Positions 1 through 10,493 of a DNA stretch of 64,000 nt are shown here, one piece after another (within the stretch, counting starts at the first letter, position 1; every line of letters begins with the position of its first letter). The position numbers and the translations under genes were made by a program. Where the stretch lies: NCBI GenBank assembly GCA_024803745.1, contig JANJXV010000013.1, positions 35,796,501 through 35,860,500 of the forward strand, written 5' to 3'. A model generated the notes under the pieces. It did no database searches and was not told the origin of the DNA. It worked only from the letters and a program-made list of their open reading frames with translations. Source of the DNA: Megascapheus bottae (taxonomy: Eukaryota; Chordata; Mammalia; Rodentia; Geomyidae).

Positions 1-892
1 TGGGAAATTTGAGTCAAGCTCTAGTCCTAACTGGGTGCACTCTACTGCACTAGGATGATCCTGGTATATTTCAAAGCTTCCAGGAGGGCCACGTGTGGTA
101 GGGCTCTCCATAGTCCTGACATTCACAAGACCAAGGCAGGAGGAGGGTGAATTCCACATGAGTCTGGGCTACATACAGCCACCCTGCCACAAATAAACAC
201 ACAAAGCACATAGAGGGCATATGAGTAAGAATTCCAGAGTCAACTCTAGTGTCATTTGATTTTCAGATAGCTCAGGGCAGTGTTTCAGCAGATATCCTGT
301 TGCTGGAGAGACAAGTTCACCAGCTTGCTTCTACCTAGAATTTTCCAATTTTTCTTCAGATGTGGGAACCTTTTGATCAAGAATGGTATATGGAACATGA
401 TTTTTATTTGTTGGATTTCAAATAACTAGTTCTAGGTAATCTGCATAGGATTATTATATACCCATTTAGCACATATATAAATACTTAAAACTATACTTAA
501 AAAATGACTATAGACATTATTTTAAATTATAGTACAACTCATGAAATTATCTTATGTATTGGATAAATTATTTGTCTTAATTAAACAGGCCAGGTGTTGT
601 TATAGGCAATGGAGAATCAAAGGAAGTGACAGTTGTGGGGAAAACCTTCACATTAGTGGAGGGCCTGTGAACTGCTGGCTAGGGCTCTGCCTCATCCAGA
701 TACTGGGATGCTGCGCATCCTTTTAGGCTGTCTTCTTGTAGACGTGAGAAGAGGACTGTTTATAGCAAGGGTGTTCAACTTTACCAAAACTTCCAGGATC
801 TATAGCTAAAGCCACAGCTTTGTGGAAAGAGAACAGTTAAAATCCCCTGTAGTATCCCAGAAAACTGAGGTAGCTATGGGCAAAGAATTTGT
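1..892. other. Non-genic stretch
   Basis: No gene is seen. A degenerate B1-like piece on the + strand at about 112-212 keeps a recognisable 'gtctgggctacata' core. The short frame at 541-726 has no recognisable domain and no splice context. The rest looks like unique AT-rich sequence. Confidence 0.6.
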
Positions 893-908
893 GACACTAT
901 AATTTCTT

Positions 909-1114
909 TTTTTTTTTTTTTTTTTTTTTTGCCAGTCCTGGGCTTGAGCTCAGGGCCTGAGCACTGTCCTTGGACTTTCTCAAGGCTAGAGCTCTACCAC
1001 TTGAGCCTCAGCACCACTTCTGGCTTTTTTCTATGTATGTGGTACCGAGGAATCGAACCCAGGTCTTCATGCATGCTAGGCAAGCACTTTAACCACTAGG
1101 CCAAACTCCCGGCC
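909..1114 (-). mobile_element. IDL-Geo dimeric SINE, young
   Basis: Read on the minus strand, the element starts with a tRNA-Ala/ID-like monomer (ggcctagtggt, a box-B-like ggttcgattcct), passes through an A-rich linker to the Geo monomer, and ends in an A tail seen as a long T run after 908. A perfect 16-bp target duplication, gacactataatttctt, lies at 893-908 and 1115-1130. The intact duplication and near-consensus body indicate a recent L1-driven insertion. Confidence 0.93.
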
Positions 1115-1130
1115 GACACTATAATTTCTT

Positions 1131-1647
1131 AATTCAGGGAATCTGCTTCCTCTTCTCTCTTCTCGTCCTCGCCTCTTCTTTCCTCCTTTCCTTTTCCCTT
1201 TCCTTCCCTTTATTTTTCTATAACCACTCTTTAAATTAAAACCATTTATTGGGCTTTATTGTGCTATAACCACCACTTTCAATTAAGATGCAAGCCTAGA
1301 AGTCTATTAAAATTATGATTCATAGCTACGAGAAGATCGTCATTATAGATTAGTTCTGCAGAATTTTACAAAATTTAAGTGATGTGTTGTATGGATTTAG
1401 CAGAGAATTTTATTATTCTGTAATATGGTAATTTATGAAATGAATTGTCCATGGGTAATCAATAATCTTTAAGAGGACTTTTAAGAAAATGACTCTTAGT
1501 ATCTATCATACATTTGCAATGTAGTTCAATTACTCTTCTTTCTTTGATGTAATTTTATAGATGAAATGTAAATCATTAGTTGCAGCTCTTACTATTTTTC
1601 TTCCTTTGTTTTCTTCTTTGTTTCTTTCTTTGCTTGCTTGCTTAATT
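1131..1647. other. Non-genic stretch with pyrimidine tract
   Basis: A CT-rich tract fills about 1142-1215. The rest is AT-rich unique sequence with no open frame of interest. Confidence 0.6.
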
Positions 1648-1797
1648 CCCTCCCTTCCTTCCTTCCTTCCTTCCTTCCTTCCTTCCTTCCTTCCTTCCTT
1701 TCTTCCTTCCTTCCTTCCTTCTTTCCTTCCTTCCTTCTTTCCTTCCTTCCTTTCCTCCCTCCCTTCCTCCTTTCTTCCTTCCTATTTCCTTCCTTCG
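1648..1797 (+). repeat. (TTCC)n microsatellite
   Basis: A long tetranucleotide array of CCTT/TTCC units with occasional TTTC and CCCT interruptions. The Pro/Ser/Leu-rich reading frame over it (1561-1830) is an artefact of the repeat. Confidence 0.95.
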
Positions 1798-1827
1798 TTC
1801 TTACTTTTTAAAGTGATATTGAAGATT

Positions 1828-2032
1828 TGAATTCAGGGTCTGTGCTTGCTAGGCTGGTACTGTATCCCTTGAGCCATACCCAGCCATGTTTTCCTTCTGC
1901 TAATTATTTTTAGGATAGTGTCTCATTTCTTGTACAGGTGTGCACCTGAGATGAGATCCACCTACTTTAAGATTTTCTACTGTTGCTGGAGTCATAAGCA
2001 TGTGCCACTAGCCCAGTTGTCCCTCTGCGGAG
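1828..2032 (-). mobile_element. Old SINE relic, Geo/B1 type
   Basis: Degenerate minus-strand SINE. The Geo-like part is recognisable near 1830-1890 (gaattcagggtctgtgcttg ... cccttgagccatac) and a B1-like end near 1985-2030 (gagtcataagcatgtgccac). It is too diverged to assign to a subfamily. Confidence 0.5.
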
Positions 2033-2512
2033 ATGGAGCTCCTTGGACTTTACTGTCTTTGGTTGGCCTGAAGCTGTGAATCTCTCAGTCTCAGCTTCCC
2101 ATTGAGTCTGAAATGAGAGGTAGGCACTGCCATGTTTATGTATAGGTTGAGAAGGGGTCTTGTGAACTTTCCTGCCCAGACTGTCTTTCACATATCCATG
2201 ATCAGTTTCCTAAATTGCTAGATAATGAGCATGAAATGCCAGTACCTGGCTCATTTCTGATAATTCCTTTAATTTTTTTACAGTAGAGGGAACAGAGGAA
2301 TGCACTTTTAATCCTGGGACACATGCTATCAGCTTGTCTTCCACAGTGTATGAACAATGTGGCGAATATTGGGTATTATCATAAAAAAGCCGACTACTGC
2401 TATCTGATAGTTGAAAATGGTGTCACATTGTTGTTATGTGCATTTCTTTTACTATTATTGGAGGAGAGCTATTTATAATGAGTGAGCACTTGTTCTTTCC
2501 TGGTACTCTTTA

Positions 2513-2515
<3 letters not shown>

Positions 2516-2568
<53 letters not shown>

Positions 2569-2607
2569 GACAGAGAGAGACAGAGAGAGAGACAGAGAGA
2601 GAGGGAG
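2516..2607 (+). repeat. (GA)n microsatellite
   Basis: A pure GA array followed by GACAGA-interrupted units. It directly abuts a minus-strand B1, whose A-rich tail probably seeded it. Confidence 0.95.
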
Positions 2608-2735
2608 ACACTATCTCGCTAGCTAGCCTAGGCTAGCTTTGAACTCACTTTCTTATATAGCCCAGGCTAGCCTCATGATCTGCCTGCTTTTGACCCAACT
2701 GCTGGGATTACAGGCATGAATTAGCATGCTTGACT
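2608..2735 (-). mobile_element. B1 SINE (7SL-derived monomer)
   Basis: Minus-strand B1: 'tagcccaggctagcctcatgatctgcctg' (shown here only in part) and 'gctgggattacaggcatgaa' are the hallmarks of the 7SL-derived body. Unlike most SINEs here it lacks a Geo tail, so it is an ordinary rodent B1. Confidence 0.8.
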
Positions 2736-2749
2736 TCAAAAAAGAATAC

Positions 2750-2933
2750 TTTTGTGCTCAAGGCTAGTGCTCTACAACCAAAGCCATAGCTTTAATTCCA
2801 GCTTTTTGCTGGTTAATTGGAGATAAAGTTTCACTAATTTTTCTGCCTGACCTGGCTTTCAACCATGATCCTTAGATCTCAGCCTCCTGAGTAGCTAGGA
2901 TTACAGGCATGAGCCACAGATGTCCTGCTTGAT
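2750..2933 (-). mobile_element. B1-Geo dimeric SINE
   Basis: Minus strand. The Geo tail (gctcaaggctagtgctcta) is followed by the linker (gctggttaattggagataaa) and the 7SL/B1-like head (cctgagtagctaggattaca). Diverged, with no clear target duplication. Confidence 0.8.
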
Positions 2934-3956
2934 TTTTAAGACCTTTTCATAGACTCATGATATTAAGTCTTTGTCACTTATTGCATATACTTTCCCCTTT
3001 ACCAGGCAAGTTATAATTTGCCTTTTAACTTTTGTTTTTTCTTAAAGTTCTGATATTTAATGTAGTCAATTGGATGAGTATTGTTTTAGGGCAATATTGA
3101 TACAAATGATAATATATTGGGGGGGCAAGTCTGCCTTTCCTGTGTCTTGTGTCATTTCAGAAGGAGAATTTGTAGCATTGGTAGGTTTGTATACAATATT
3201 ATACATTTATGTTCATTCATTCAAACGTATTGAGTGCTCAATTCTCACACTGTTAAACACTGGATTGCATATTACTAGTTGTGTTATCAGTACAGTGTAG
3301 GCTGTCACAGTCAATCTCAAATGTGATACGCCCTTGTTAGTTTTAAGCATCCGACTACCTGTTCTGAAGTTGGCTTCAGTATATCCTTAAGTATATCCGT
3401 CTGGATTGTGTACTCACCAAAAGTCCTATGTCTGTCTCCATCTTCACCCAGAAGACAAATCAGTCATCCAGGCCTGTAGCAGGAAGCATTCCAGGCACTG
3501 CTCCTTCTGGTCCTACACAAGAGGAAACAGCTTCTCCTTGGATAACCCAGAGGAAGAGCCTCATTTCTTTCATTTCTTCCTCGTCCACAGAGTGCATGCT
3601 GGTGTAACCATCATGTCCTCTGACTCTACATGACAACCTGAGACAGACACTTGTAACCAACAGGCATAGCTCTTTACCTCGTTGCCATGGGAACAAGCTA
3701 AACAGAAGCTGACAAACACTGGCTTCCACAGTTAAAAAGACTCCTTTCAAGCTGAAGCCAGCCCCCAACCCTCACAGACCGAGGACCTCTCCATCCTAGA
3801 GAAGGGGACTTGGAAACCCTGCAGCCTTATTGGCTGTTATATTTATGGGACTAACACTGATTGGTGATCACTTGAGTCCCACGGGCGAGTATTACATCTT
3901 CATTGGACTTAGTTCAGCACTTGCTCAAGCTGTAGAAATGAAGTGTATGTTGTTGT
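2934..3956. other. Non-genic stretch, about 1 kb
   Basis: Apparently unique sequence. Short frames occur on both strands (3070-3300, 3406-3633, 3460-3768) but overlap each other, show no domain and have no supporting splice or promoter context. Confidence 0.55.
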
Positions 3957-4098
3957 TATTCCAGTCCTGGAACTTGAACTCTGGGCCTGGGCGCTGTTCC
4001 TGAGCTTCTTTGGCTCAAGGCTAGTGCTCTGCCACTTGAGACACAGTGCCACTTCTCCCTTTGTCTCAGTAATTTATTGGAGATAAAAGTCTGATGGG

Positions 4099-4408
4099 AG
4101 CTGGGCGTGTTGGCTCACACCTGTAATCCTAGCTACCCAGGAGGCGAGATCTGAGGATCTGGGTTCAAAGTCAGCTCAGCACTAAAGTCCTAAAGTCCAT
4201 GAGACTCTTATCTCCAATTAACTACTAGAAAACCTTAGAAAATGGAACGTGGCACTGTGGCTCAAGGGATAGGGTGGTACCCTTGAGCTGAAGAGCTTAG
4301 GGACAATGCCCAGACCCAGAGGTAGGGTTGTAGCCTTGAGCTGAAGGGTTCAGGGCCAGCACCCAGGCAGGCCTAGAGTTCAAGCCCATGACTGACAACA
4401 ACAACAAC
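4099..4408 (+). mobile_element. B1-Geo SINE with duplicated Geo segment, nested
   Basis: The head starts agctgggcgtgttggctcac, continues through the B1-like body, and its Geo tail holds two tandem copies of the 'agggtggta(g)cccttgagctgaag ... cagg' segment (about 4265-4355), ending in (CAA)n. It is flanked by aaagtctgatggg at 4086-4098 and 4409-4421. Confidence 0.88.
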
Positions 4409-4420
4409 AAAGTCTGATGG

Positions 4421-4582
4421 GGGGGGGCTAGTAGTAGAGTGTGGCTCTGGGTTCAACACCTTGTTAACACATTCACAGAAAAAGCTGGAAGTGATTCTGT
4501 GACTCAAGGGTAGTCCTGACAAAGCTCAAGGACAGTGTCTAGACCCTGATTTCAAGCCCAGAACTGGCACAAAAAAAATAAA
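4421..4582 (+). mobile_element. IDL-Geo SINE, 5'-truncated, nested
   Basis: The IDL monomer is shortened (ggctagtagtagagtgtggctc, in part); a Geo tail follows (gctggaagtgattctgtgac ... cagaactggca) and then an A-rich run. A further copy of the target word, aaagtcttatgg, follows at 4583-4594, making three copies across the nest. Confidence 0.8.
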
Positions 4583-4707
4583 AAAGTCTTATGGACTTCC
4601 TTGCCTGGCTGGCTTTGAACTTCCATCCTTAGATCTCAGTCTCCTGAGTACCTAGGATTATAGGTGTGAGCCACAGGTGCCTGGCTTAGAAATGACATTT
4701 TTTTTTT

Positions 4708-4894
4708 TGCCATTCCTGGGCTTGAGCTCAGGGCCTGAGCACTGTCCTTGGACTTTCTCAAGGCTAGAGCTCTACCACTTGAGCCTCAGCACCATTTCTG
4801 GCTTTTTTCTATGTATGTGGTACCGAGGAATCGAACCTGAGTTTTCATGCATGCTAGGCAAGCACTTTAACCACTAGGCCAAACTCCCGGCCCC
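4708..4894 (-). mobile_element. IDL-Geo SINE
   Basis: Minus-strand, near-consensus element with a T-run tail at 4700-4708. A target duplication of about 12 bp, atgacatttttt, is seen at 4692 and 4896-4907. Confidence 0.9.
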
Positions 4895-4907
4895 GATGAC
4901 ATTTTTT

Positions 4908-5664
4908 GAACATCATAACTACCCCAGTCCTGAAGGGTTCCTCTCTGGGATTCTACCAATGTTGTAGATTTTCCCCCAAGAAAATTACTCTCCTTTAAGA
5001 CCAATAAATAGCAGTGCAGTTATTTCTTAATCGTTTCTTTATAAAGAAGGCAAGTTGACAGAGACCAACTCTTATAACCATATGTACGGCTGGTGGATGG
5101 GAGAGTGATTTTCAGTATATTTTGGTTTTATTTGCAGCTGGGTGCCAGCTGGGTTGTGAGACAGTATAAATTTAGAGCCTTCTACTCAGAAAACGCATTC
5201 ATCTGCTCATTGTGGACACATGTAACACTGTCAGGGGATATTAAGGAGATTGCAAAGTCAGAGAGAGAAAGCCATATAACTGCTCTGAGAGAGCTTTCTG
5301 CATTGAAAAGGAAATGATGTGTATCTGCTCTGTTCCGTACGGTAGCCACTGGCCATGTATGGCTATTGAGCATGTGAAATGTGACTACTGCATCTAAGGA
5401 ACTGACTTTAAAATTTTATTATAGTTTTGTTCCTGTAAATTTAAAATAATCACACATGGCCAATAGATTTCATGTTGGGCAATGTATAGCCCTGCCTTTT
5501 AAATAAATCTTTTGATTTCCTTATACTTACAATGCTATAGAGACCTGTTGTGTGCTAGGCATGCTCAGTGCAAGTGAGCTATTCTTTCAGCCCAATATTT
5601 TGTTTTAAGGCTGCTATTGTGACCTAAATTAACCTTAAAACTTCTTGGTTTGAAGAACATTGTC
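4908..5664. other. Non-genic stretch with ID-like relic
   Basis: Mostly unique AT-rich sequence. A minus-strand ID-like remnant (gtgctaggcatgctcagtgc) lies near 5548-5594. No gene seen. Confidence 0.5.
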
Positions 5665-5930
5665 CTATGTGATCTGTTCCCTCCTCCCCCGCCTTCCCAA
5701 ATCCAGCCATTGCCCTCACTTTAACTTTTTCTGCTTCTGGCTGCTTCACAGCCACCTCAGGTTTCCTCTCAAATGCTCACCAAAGATGAGGTTACCTTAT
5801 ATCTTGTATCCTTTGATTTTTTTCTATAGTAAGTTCATCATTTCATACATAGTTCTCCCTTCATTTCTCAGGTTCTGCATCCAGATTGTAAATATTTAGG
5901 GAAAAATAAAGTGTATTTGAACTGAACATG
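5665..5930 (+). mobile_element. L2 LINE 3'-end relic
   Basis: The pyrimidine-rich run, 'tcctctcaaatgctcacc' and a terminal 'gcatccagattgtaaatatt ... aataaag' follow the layout of mammalian L2 3' ends. The open frame at 5660-5899 lies inside this relic and is not a gene. Confidence 0.5.
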
Positions 5931-6066
5931 TTTAGACATTTTCTTTTTGTGATACCCAATACACAGTACAGCAACCATTTACATAGAATTTAGACATAAG
6001 CTAGAGATACTTAGTTGATAGGCAAATGTTATATCATTTAATATGAGACTGAAGCATCTAGAAATT

Positions 6067-6067
<1 letters not shown>

Positions 6068-6099
<32 letters not shown>

Positions 6100-6113
6100 G
6101 TATATATATATAT
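6068..6113 (+). repeat. (CT)n(TA)n compound microsatellite
   Basis: About ten CT units run directly into TATA/TATG units. Confidence 0.95.
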
Positions 6114-6179
6114 GCATGTCCTCCTGAAACCAACCTCCTATTAATAACGAGGGAGACTCTCTCTATTAATTGTTTATCA

Positions 6180-6292
6180 CCTGCTTTCCCAATCGGAACT
6201 GCCCCAGTAGGACAGGGACTATGTTTCATTGCTGGTATGCCCTAGTATCCCTAACAAGCATTCAGTATACATGTGTTAAATAAATTAATAGA
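6180..6292 (+). mobile_element. L2-like 3'-end relic
   Basis: The text 'aggacagggactatgtttca ... ttaaataaattaatag' matches the usual L2 3' terminal segment (gaggacagggac...tgaatgaatgaa). Confidence 0.45.
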
Positions 6293-8611
6293 TACAGCCT
6301 CATGGTGACCTTCATATGCATTATGGCTTCATATTTGAGAGACTTGTGGACTCTTCCATTTGTTGCTTTGGGGCATTGATTTTTATCCCAGAGGCTCTAG
6401 GATCTAGGAACAGGGGAGAAGGTAGCCACATCCTTGTCTTCTTAGAATGTTTCACTAGCTTTTGGGGCTCTAGTTTTTGTGTCCAGATCGTGGAATGTTG
6501 TAGCAGATGGTGTGAGGATGGGTCTATGTATATTGGTGAGACAGAACACCTGCTTCCATAACAAGTTATAGGAAATGCTTTCATTACTTACAGTTAGGTA
6601 GCAAGATTCATAGCAAACCAGTCTTTCCTTCAAGGCTCAGGAAAACCAGTTGGGATGGATAGAGTCTCTTACAGAAGAGAGACTGCCCTCCTCCCCTCCC
6701 CCCGACTCAGCAGCTGAAGGACCCCAAAAAGTAATCTGCCCACAGCTGATTTCTATGTGAAGCTGATTTCCAAGGCTTTGTGACTCACTGGTTAAATCAC
6801 TGAAGGCCATTCTATTTCTAGGAGCAACTGGAAAAGAGCCTGGGCCAGTCCCTTCCTACCTCAAGATATTTAAATCCCAGCACATTCTACAGTTAGTCTT
6901 GAGAAACTACAAGTGAGAAAGCAGAACTGGGTTGGACCAAGGCCATCCAGAGAACTTCCCTGCAGCCAGGATACACATGACGTAATGAGAAGTCATGTGC
7001 AAGTCCAAGAAAAAAATATCTCACAACACCATTTTACATGGATGCATGGTGTGTTAGTGGTGTGCTTTATAAGATTAACTTATTTTCAAGCCCTAGAGTT
7101 CAAGTTTCTTGTCTTCTATGGCAGAGATTCTCCCTGCATCTCTTCAAGGCTTTCCTCTTACATTTGCCTTTCAATGTGGAAATAAAAAAAATTATAATGG
7201 TCCCTCAGTGCTGAGTGGCAAGTTTTAAGAAAATTGATAATGGGTTTTATAGGTAAGTATCTAATTATACTCATACCTTGAAAATCTTATTCTTCTACCC
7301 TATAGACATGTTGGCGGTTCTCAAATCCAGATGAAGACACAAAGTGTTTCTATTCTTGGTCTAATTCCTCTCCTCTTTTCCTTATGGCTAGATTTATTAT
7401 TCCTTAGGCCTTTCCCTTGTCCCTCATTAAATAGATAGTTGTTAGAATAGTCCTCTATTTTCTAAAAATTGCCTTTTGGAGGATACACATTAAATATAGT
7501 TTGGTGAAGGCTTTACTTATTTATTTTTCCCTAACAGGAAGTCTTCAAAAAAGAACCTAGCCTTCTTTGTAGTAAACAGAGGCACTGGGCCCACAAGGCC
7601 AAAACATCAGAACAAGTTCTTTATATTGTACACTCGAGCTTTTAGCTGCATAAACTTTACAGCACATCATCTGACACTGTTTGTGATAAGTATTCTCTAG
7701 TGATTAAATAATCATTTTATGACCCTGTGTATGGAAAAAGCCTTTGTAGAATTGCTTCTCACACATCAACCTCAAATGTTAAGGATATAGGTTTGTATCT
7801 TAGAAATCATATAATTCTAGGGGAGCTATTTTAAAGAGGTCATATGGCTTTTCCTCAAATAGCGTTATATAACAACTATCTTTTTATAGGGAGGGTTAGA
7901 AAGAATGGAGACTGAGCTGCTCTGTAGAGAAAAATAAGAAAATGGACTCTGGAGTGAAAGAGAAGACAGAATGGAATCTTGATGGTCATGGTTAATAAAT
8001 ATTTACAGCCAAGTCTCAGGCTGCCACTCTGCAGCTTTGTTCAAATAACCGTTTCATAACCACAGACGATTGGATGAGCGTGTAGAGCAGGCACGAAGCA
8101 TGTTGTACAGCAGGTTGAAGCCATGCCTTCTCTCTCATTAGGGATATGCTGTCTCCAAGCCTTGCATTTTTTTCTTTCACTGACTTAATGCAGTAAATCC
8201 CAGGCGGGACATTGACTGTTTTTGTCAGATGCAGCTCATAGAGGGTGGGGGGGAGGTGGGAGGAAGGGGGGGAGGAGGGAGTGTCCCTGGGGTCCCGAGG
8301 AATTATTATTGATTTACAGCCTCAGATCAAGTTAAAGCTAATAGTTTCTGTTCTAAATAATGGATAGTTATCTCTGCAAACAAATGAGCTAGATCTTCCC
8401 ATTGGAAAAGTCCCTTGGAGGTACAAAGAGAGAACTTGGAGTCGTGTATTGATTTCCCTTCATTGCCACTGTGGGCAAGACAGCTCTGCTGCCACTCCTC
8501 TTCTTGTTAGAAAGATGATGACCTGCAACAGAGGCTTTTACACTATTTTTTTTCTTCAACTTCTCCCTTCTAACTGTATAGACCACCACAGGCCAGCAGC
8601 CTGCCCTCATT
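6293..8611. other. SINE-free non-genic stretch, 2.3 kb
   Basis: No lineage-specific SINE or LINE is recognised and no coding frame is convincing. Short frames at 6316-6633 overlap on opposite strands. A purine tract lies at 8242-8280. This could be intronic or regulatory sequence; nothing here decides that. Confidence 0.5.
8242..8280 (+). repeat. G-rich tract, possible G-quadruplex
   Basis: Several runs of three to seven G residues separated by single A or T residues. At least four G runs fall within 40 bases, which satisfies the usual intramolecular quadruplex pattern. Confidence 0.7.
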
Positions 8612-8735
8612 ACCTGGGAGCTTGATACAGGTGCAGAATCCTAGGCCCAACCTCAGACTTGTAGCTGCTGATCTGCATTGTAGTAATCTCTGCAAATGGT
8701 TTGTGTCACCTTTGACACTTTTGGAAGCACCGACA
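8612..8735 (+). mobile_element. MER5-type hAT DNA transposon relic
   Basis: The text 'caggtgcagaatcctaggcc ... gctgatctgcattgtagtaa' matches the MER5 (non-autonomous hAT/Charlie) core, in which 'gcagaatctcaggccc' and 'gaatctgcatttta' are diagnostic. Confidence 0.6.
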
Positions 8736-8961
8736 TAATCATTTCATGATAGGGCATTAGATCAAGCTTGTGCAATGTTAGTGGTTTATAAAGCAGAAGA
8801 ACAAGTCATTCAGCTGCGCTCTGGTTTTTAGTCCATTTTCTATGTTATGGAGAAGGCGGGGCTGAATGACAAAAAAGGTCAATGGTAATGTGAATTGGAT
8901 GGGAGGTGGTGGGAGTTGTGAGATGATTTTGGTCATCACACCCCGTCCCTGGTACAGACTC

Positions 8962-9115
8962 TTGAATGGGCATTCTCATGAGCGTTACAGAACACAGATG
9001 AGTGGATCTCACCCCAGAGTGTTTGATTCAGTGGAGTTGAGAATTTGCATTTCTCACGGGTCTCCAGGTAATATTGCCATGTCTGGTCTGGGGAACCACA
9101 GTTTGAGAATCATCC
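8962..9115 (+). mobile_element. MER5-type hAT DNA transposon relic
   Basis: The text 'gattcagtggagttgagaat', 'tttgcatttctcacgggtct' and 'accacagtttgagaatca' are the ordered landmarks of MER5. It lies about 230 bp from the relic at 8612-8735 and may come from a separate insertion. The frame 8866-9180 over it is non-coding. Confidence 0.65.
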
Positions 9116-10493
9116 TCTATCCATCTAACTCTGATCATGAAAATCGTGTGGCACTTGTTTATGCTGTCCCTCACCCATGAATTGCAGGTGTGGTGGCAGA
9201 GCTCAGCCTCCTGTTCTCTTCCTTCCTCTTTATTATTGAATCTCAGAGGATCACATTGGAGCCAGGTAGACCTGTGGGTTTCCAGGATGTTCTTTTGACC
9301 CTTGGATCAGAATCCTGGGAATGGATTAGAGTACTCTACTTTATGAACAGTCTTTTGTTTGCTTTTGCTAACCAAATGTTTTATGTTCTTAGCTTACAGG
9401 GGTGTACAACTACTTAAAGATAATAATAAACACATTGTATGAGTTATGAAGTGTTAAATCCCCAGTGGGATATCACACCAAACAGCATTGCTTCTGTGGC
9501 TGTCCTGCACATGTTTGCACACCTCCTTACTTACTGTGGCATTCTGCATGGTTGAGATTGTCTTCTAGTCATCATTTTGGCTCTCCAAGCATTTGAATGA
9601 GAGTAGGTGCTCAAGAAATAGGAGTTAAACATCTAAATAGGATTCATTTGTCTGTAGGAGAAGTGGGCACTTTTCTTTTCTGATTTAGTTTTTCATTACA
9701 TGTGGAAAGCAGTGTCTACTCTCACTATCCATAAGAGAGACAATAGACAGAGTCAGGCAGAAGAGTGATAAGCATCATTCAAGCTTTCAATACTGTGTGA
9801 CCTACCTTCCCTCTATGACTATCTTACAACAACCAGCTTTTGTGAAACTTCAGAGTCTGTGGCCTAGGCATAGAGAATGGGGCTAGAGGAAGTGCTGCTT
9901 GTCAAGATTCTCTGAGAGAGAAGCACTGGAGAAGTCTAAATTCTCCTAGCCCAGAGATCATGGGTTCTCAGTATCTCTATCTTCAGCACTAAAAGGAGGA
10001 AGCAAGCAAGTAGCCCAGTGTTTGTCAAAGGATGCATGAATGGAGCCTTGACTTTGAATTACAGTGTGATAACTCATCTTTGCTTTTTTATGTCTCCTTT
10101 GCTCCACTTGTACAGCAGATGCTAATATGTGATCTATTTCTATCCCAAGGAGCCTGTGAGACTCCGAGATGAGTTAATTGCTCTGAAGACGTGCCTATGT
10201 GTTACTACTTAGAGGAGATGAGAACTTTCCCCTGTGTTTTTTTACAGCTCATCTTGCCTCTTAAGTCCTGTTAACAACTTTATGAATGAGGGCATTCTTG
10301 GTTCTCTGGGTTGGCTTATTTGCACCTGTGCTTGCAGGAAATACAGTGCAGCCACTGAAGGCCTTCTTCCATCACCACGATGCATCAAGGGATTTTCCCA
10401 TTAATACCTGTTTCTCTCAGAATTGTGTTTTCACATTGTTCTGTAGCTTTCATTGGAGAAACGCTGAGTTTAAGAGTGATTTGTGCTTGAAAT
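9116..10493. other. Non-genic stretch, 1.4 kb
   Basis: No repeat family recognised by eye and no convincing coding frame. Confidence 0.5.

Larger units (their letters stand above)
3957..4686 (-). mobile_element. B1-Geo SINE split by two nested SINEs
   Basis: The Geo tail and linker lie at about 3957-4098 and the B1-like head at about 4584-4686 (ctcctgagtacctaggatta). The two halves belong to one minus-strand element. They are separated by a plus-strand B1-Geo SINE and a plus-strand IDL-Geo SINE that both used the same target word. Confidence 0.85.

Noticed and set aside
1561..1830. 89-codon Pro/Ser/Leu-rich open frame
   Set aside because: It is a translation of the TTCC microsatellite.
4677..4877. 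Repeated LGLSSGPEHCPW-like peptides at many loci (also 10618, 18532, 35666, 48067)
   Set aside because: This is the translation of the IDL-Geo SINE on one strand; it recurs because the SINE does, and is not a protein family.
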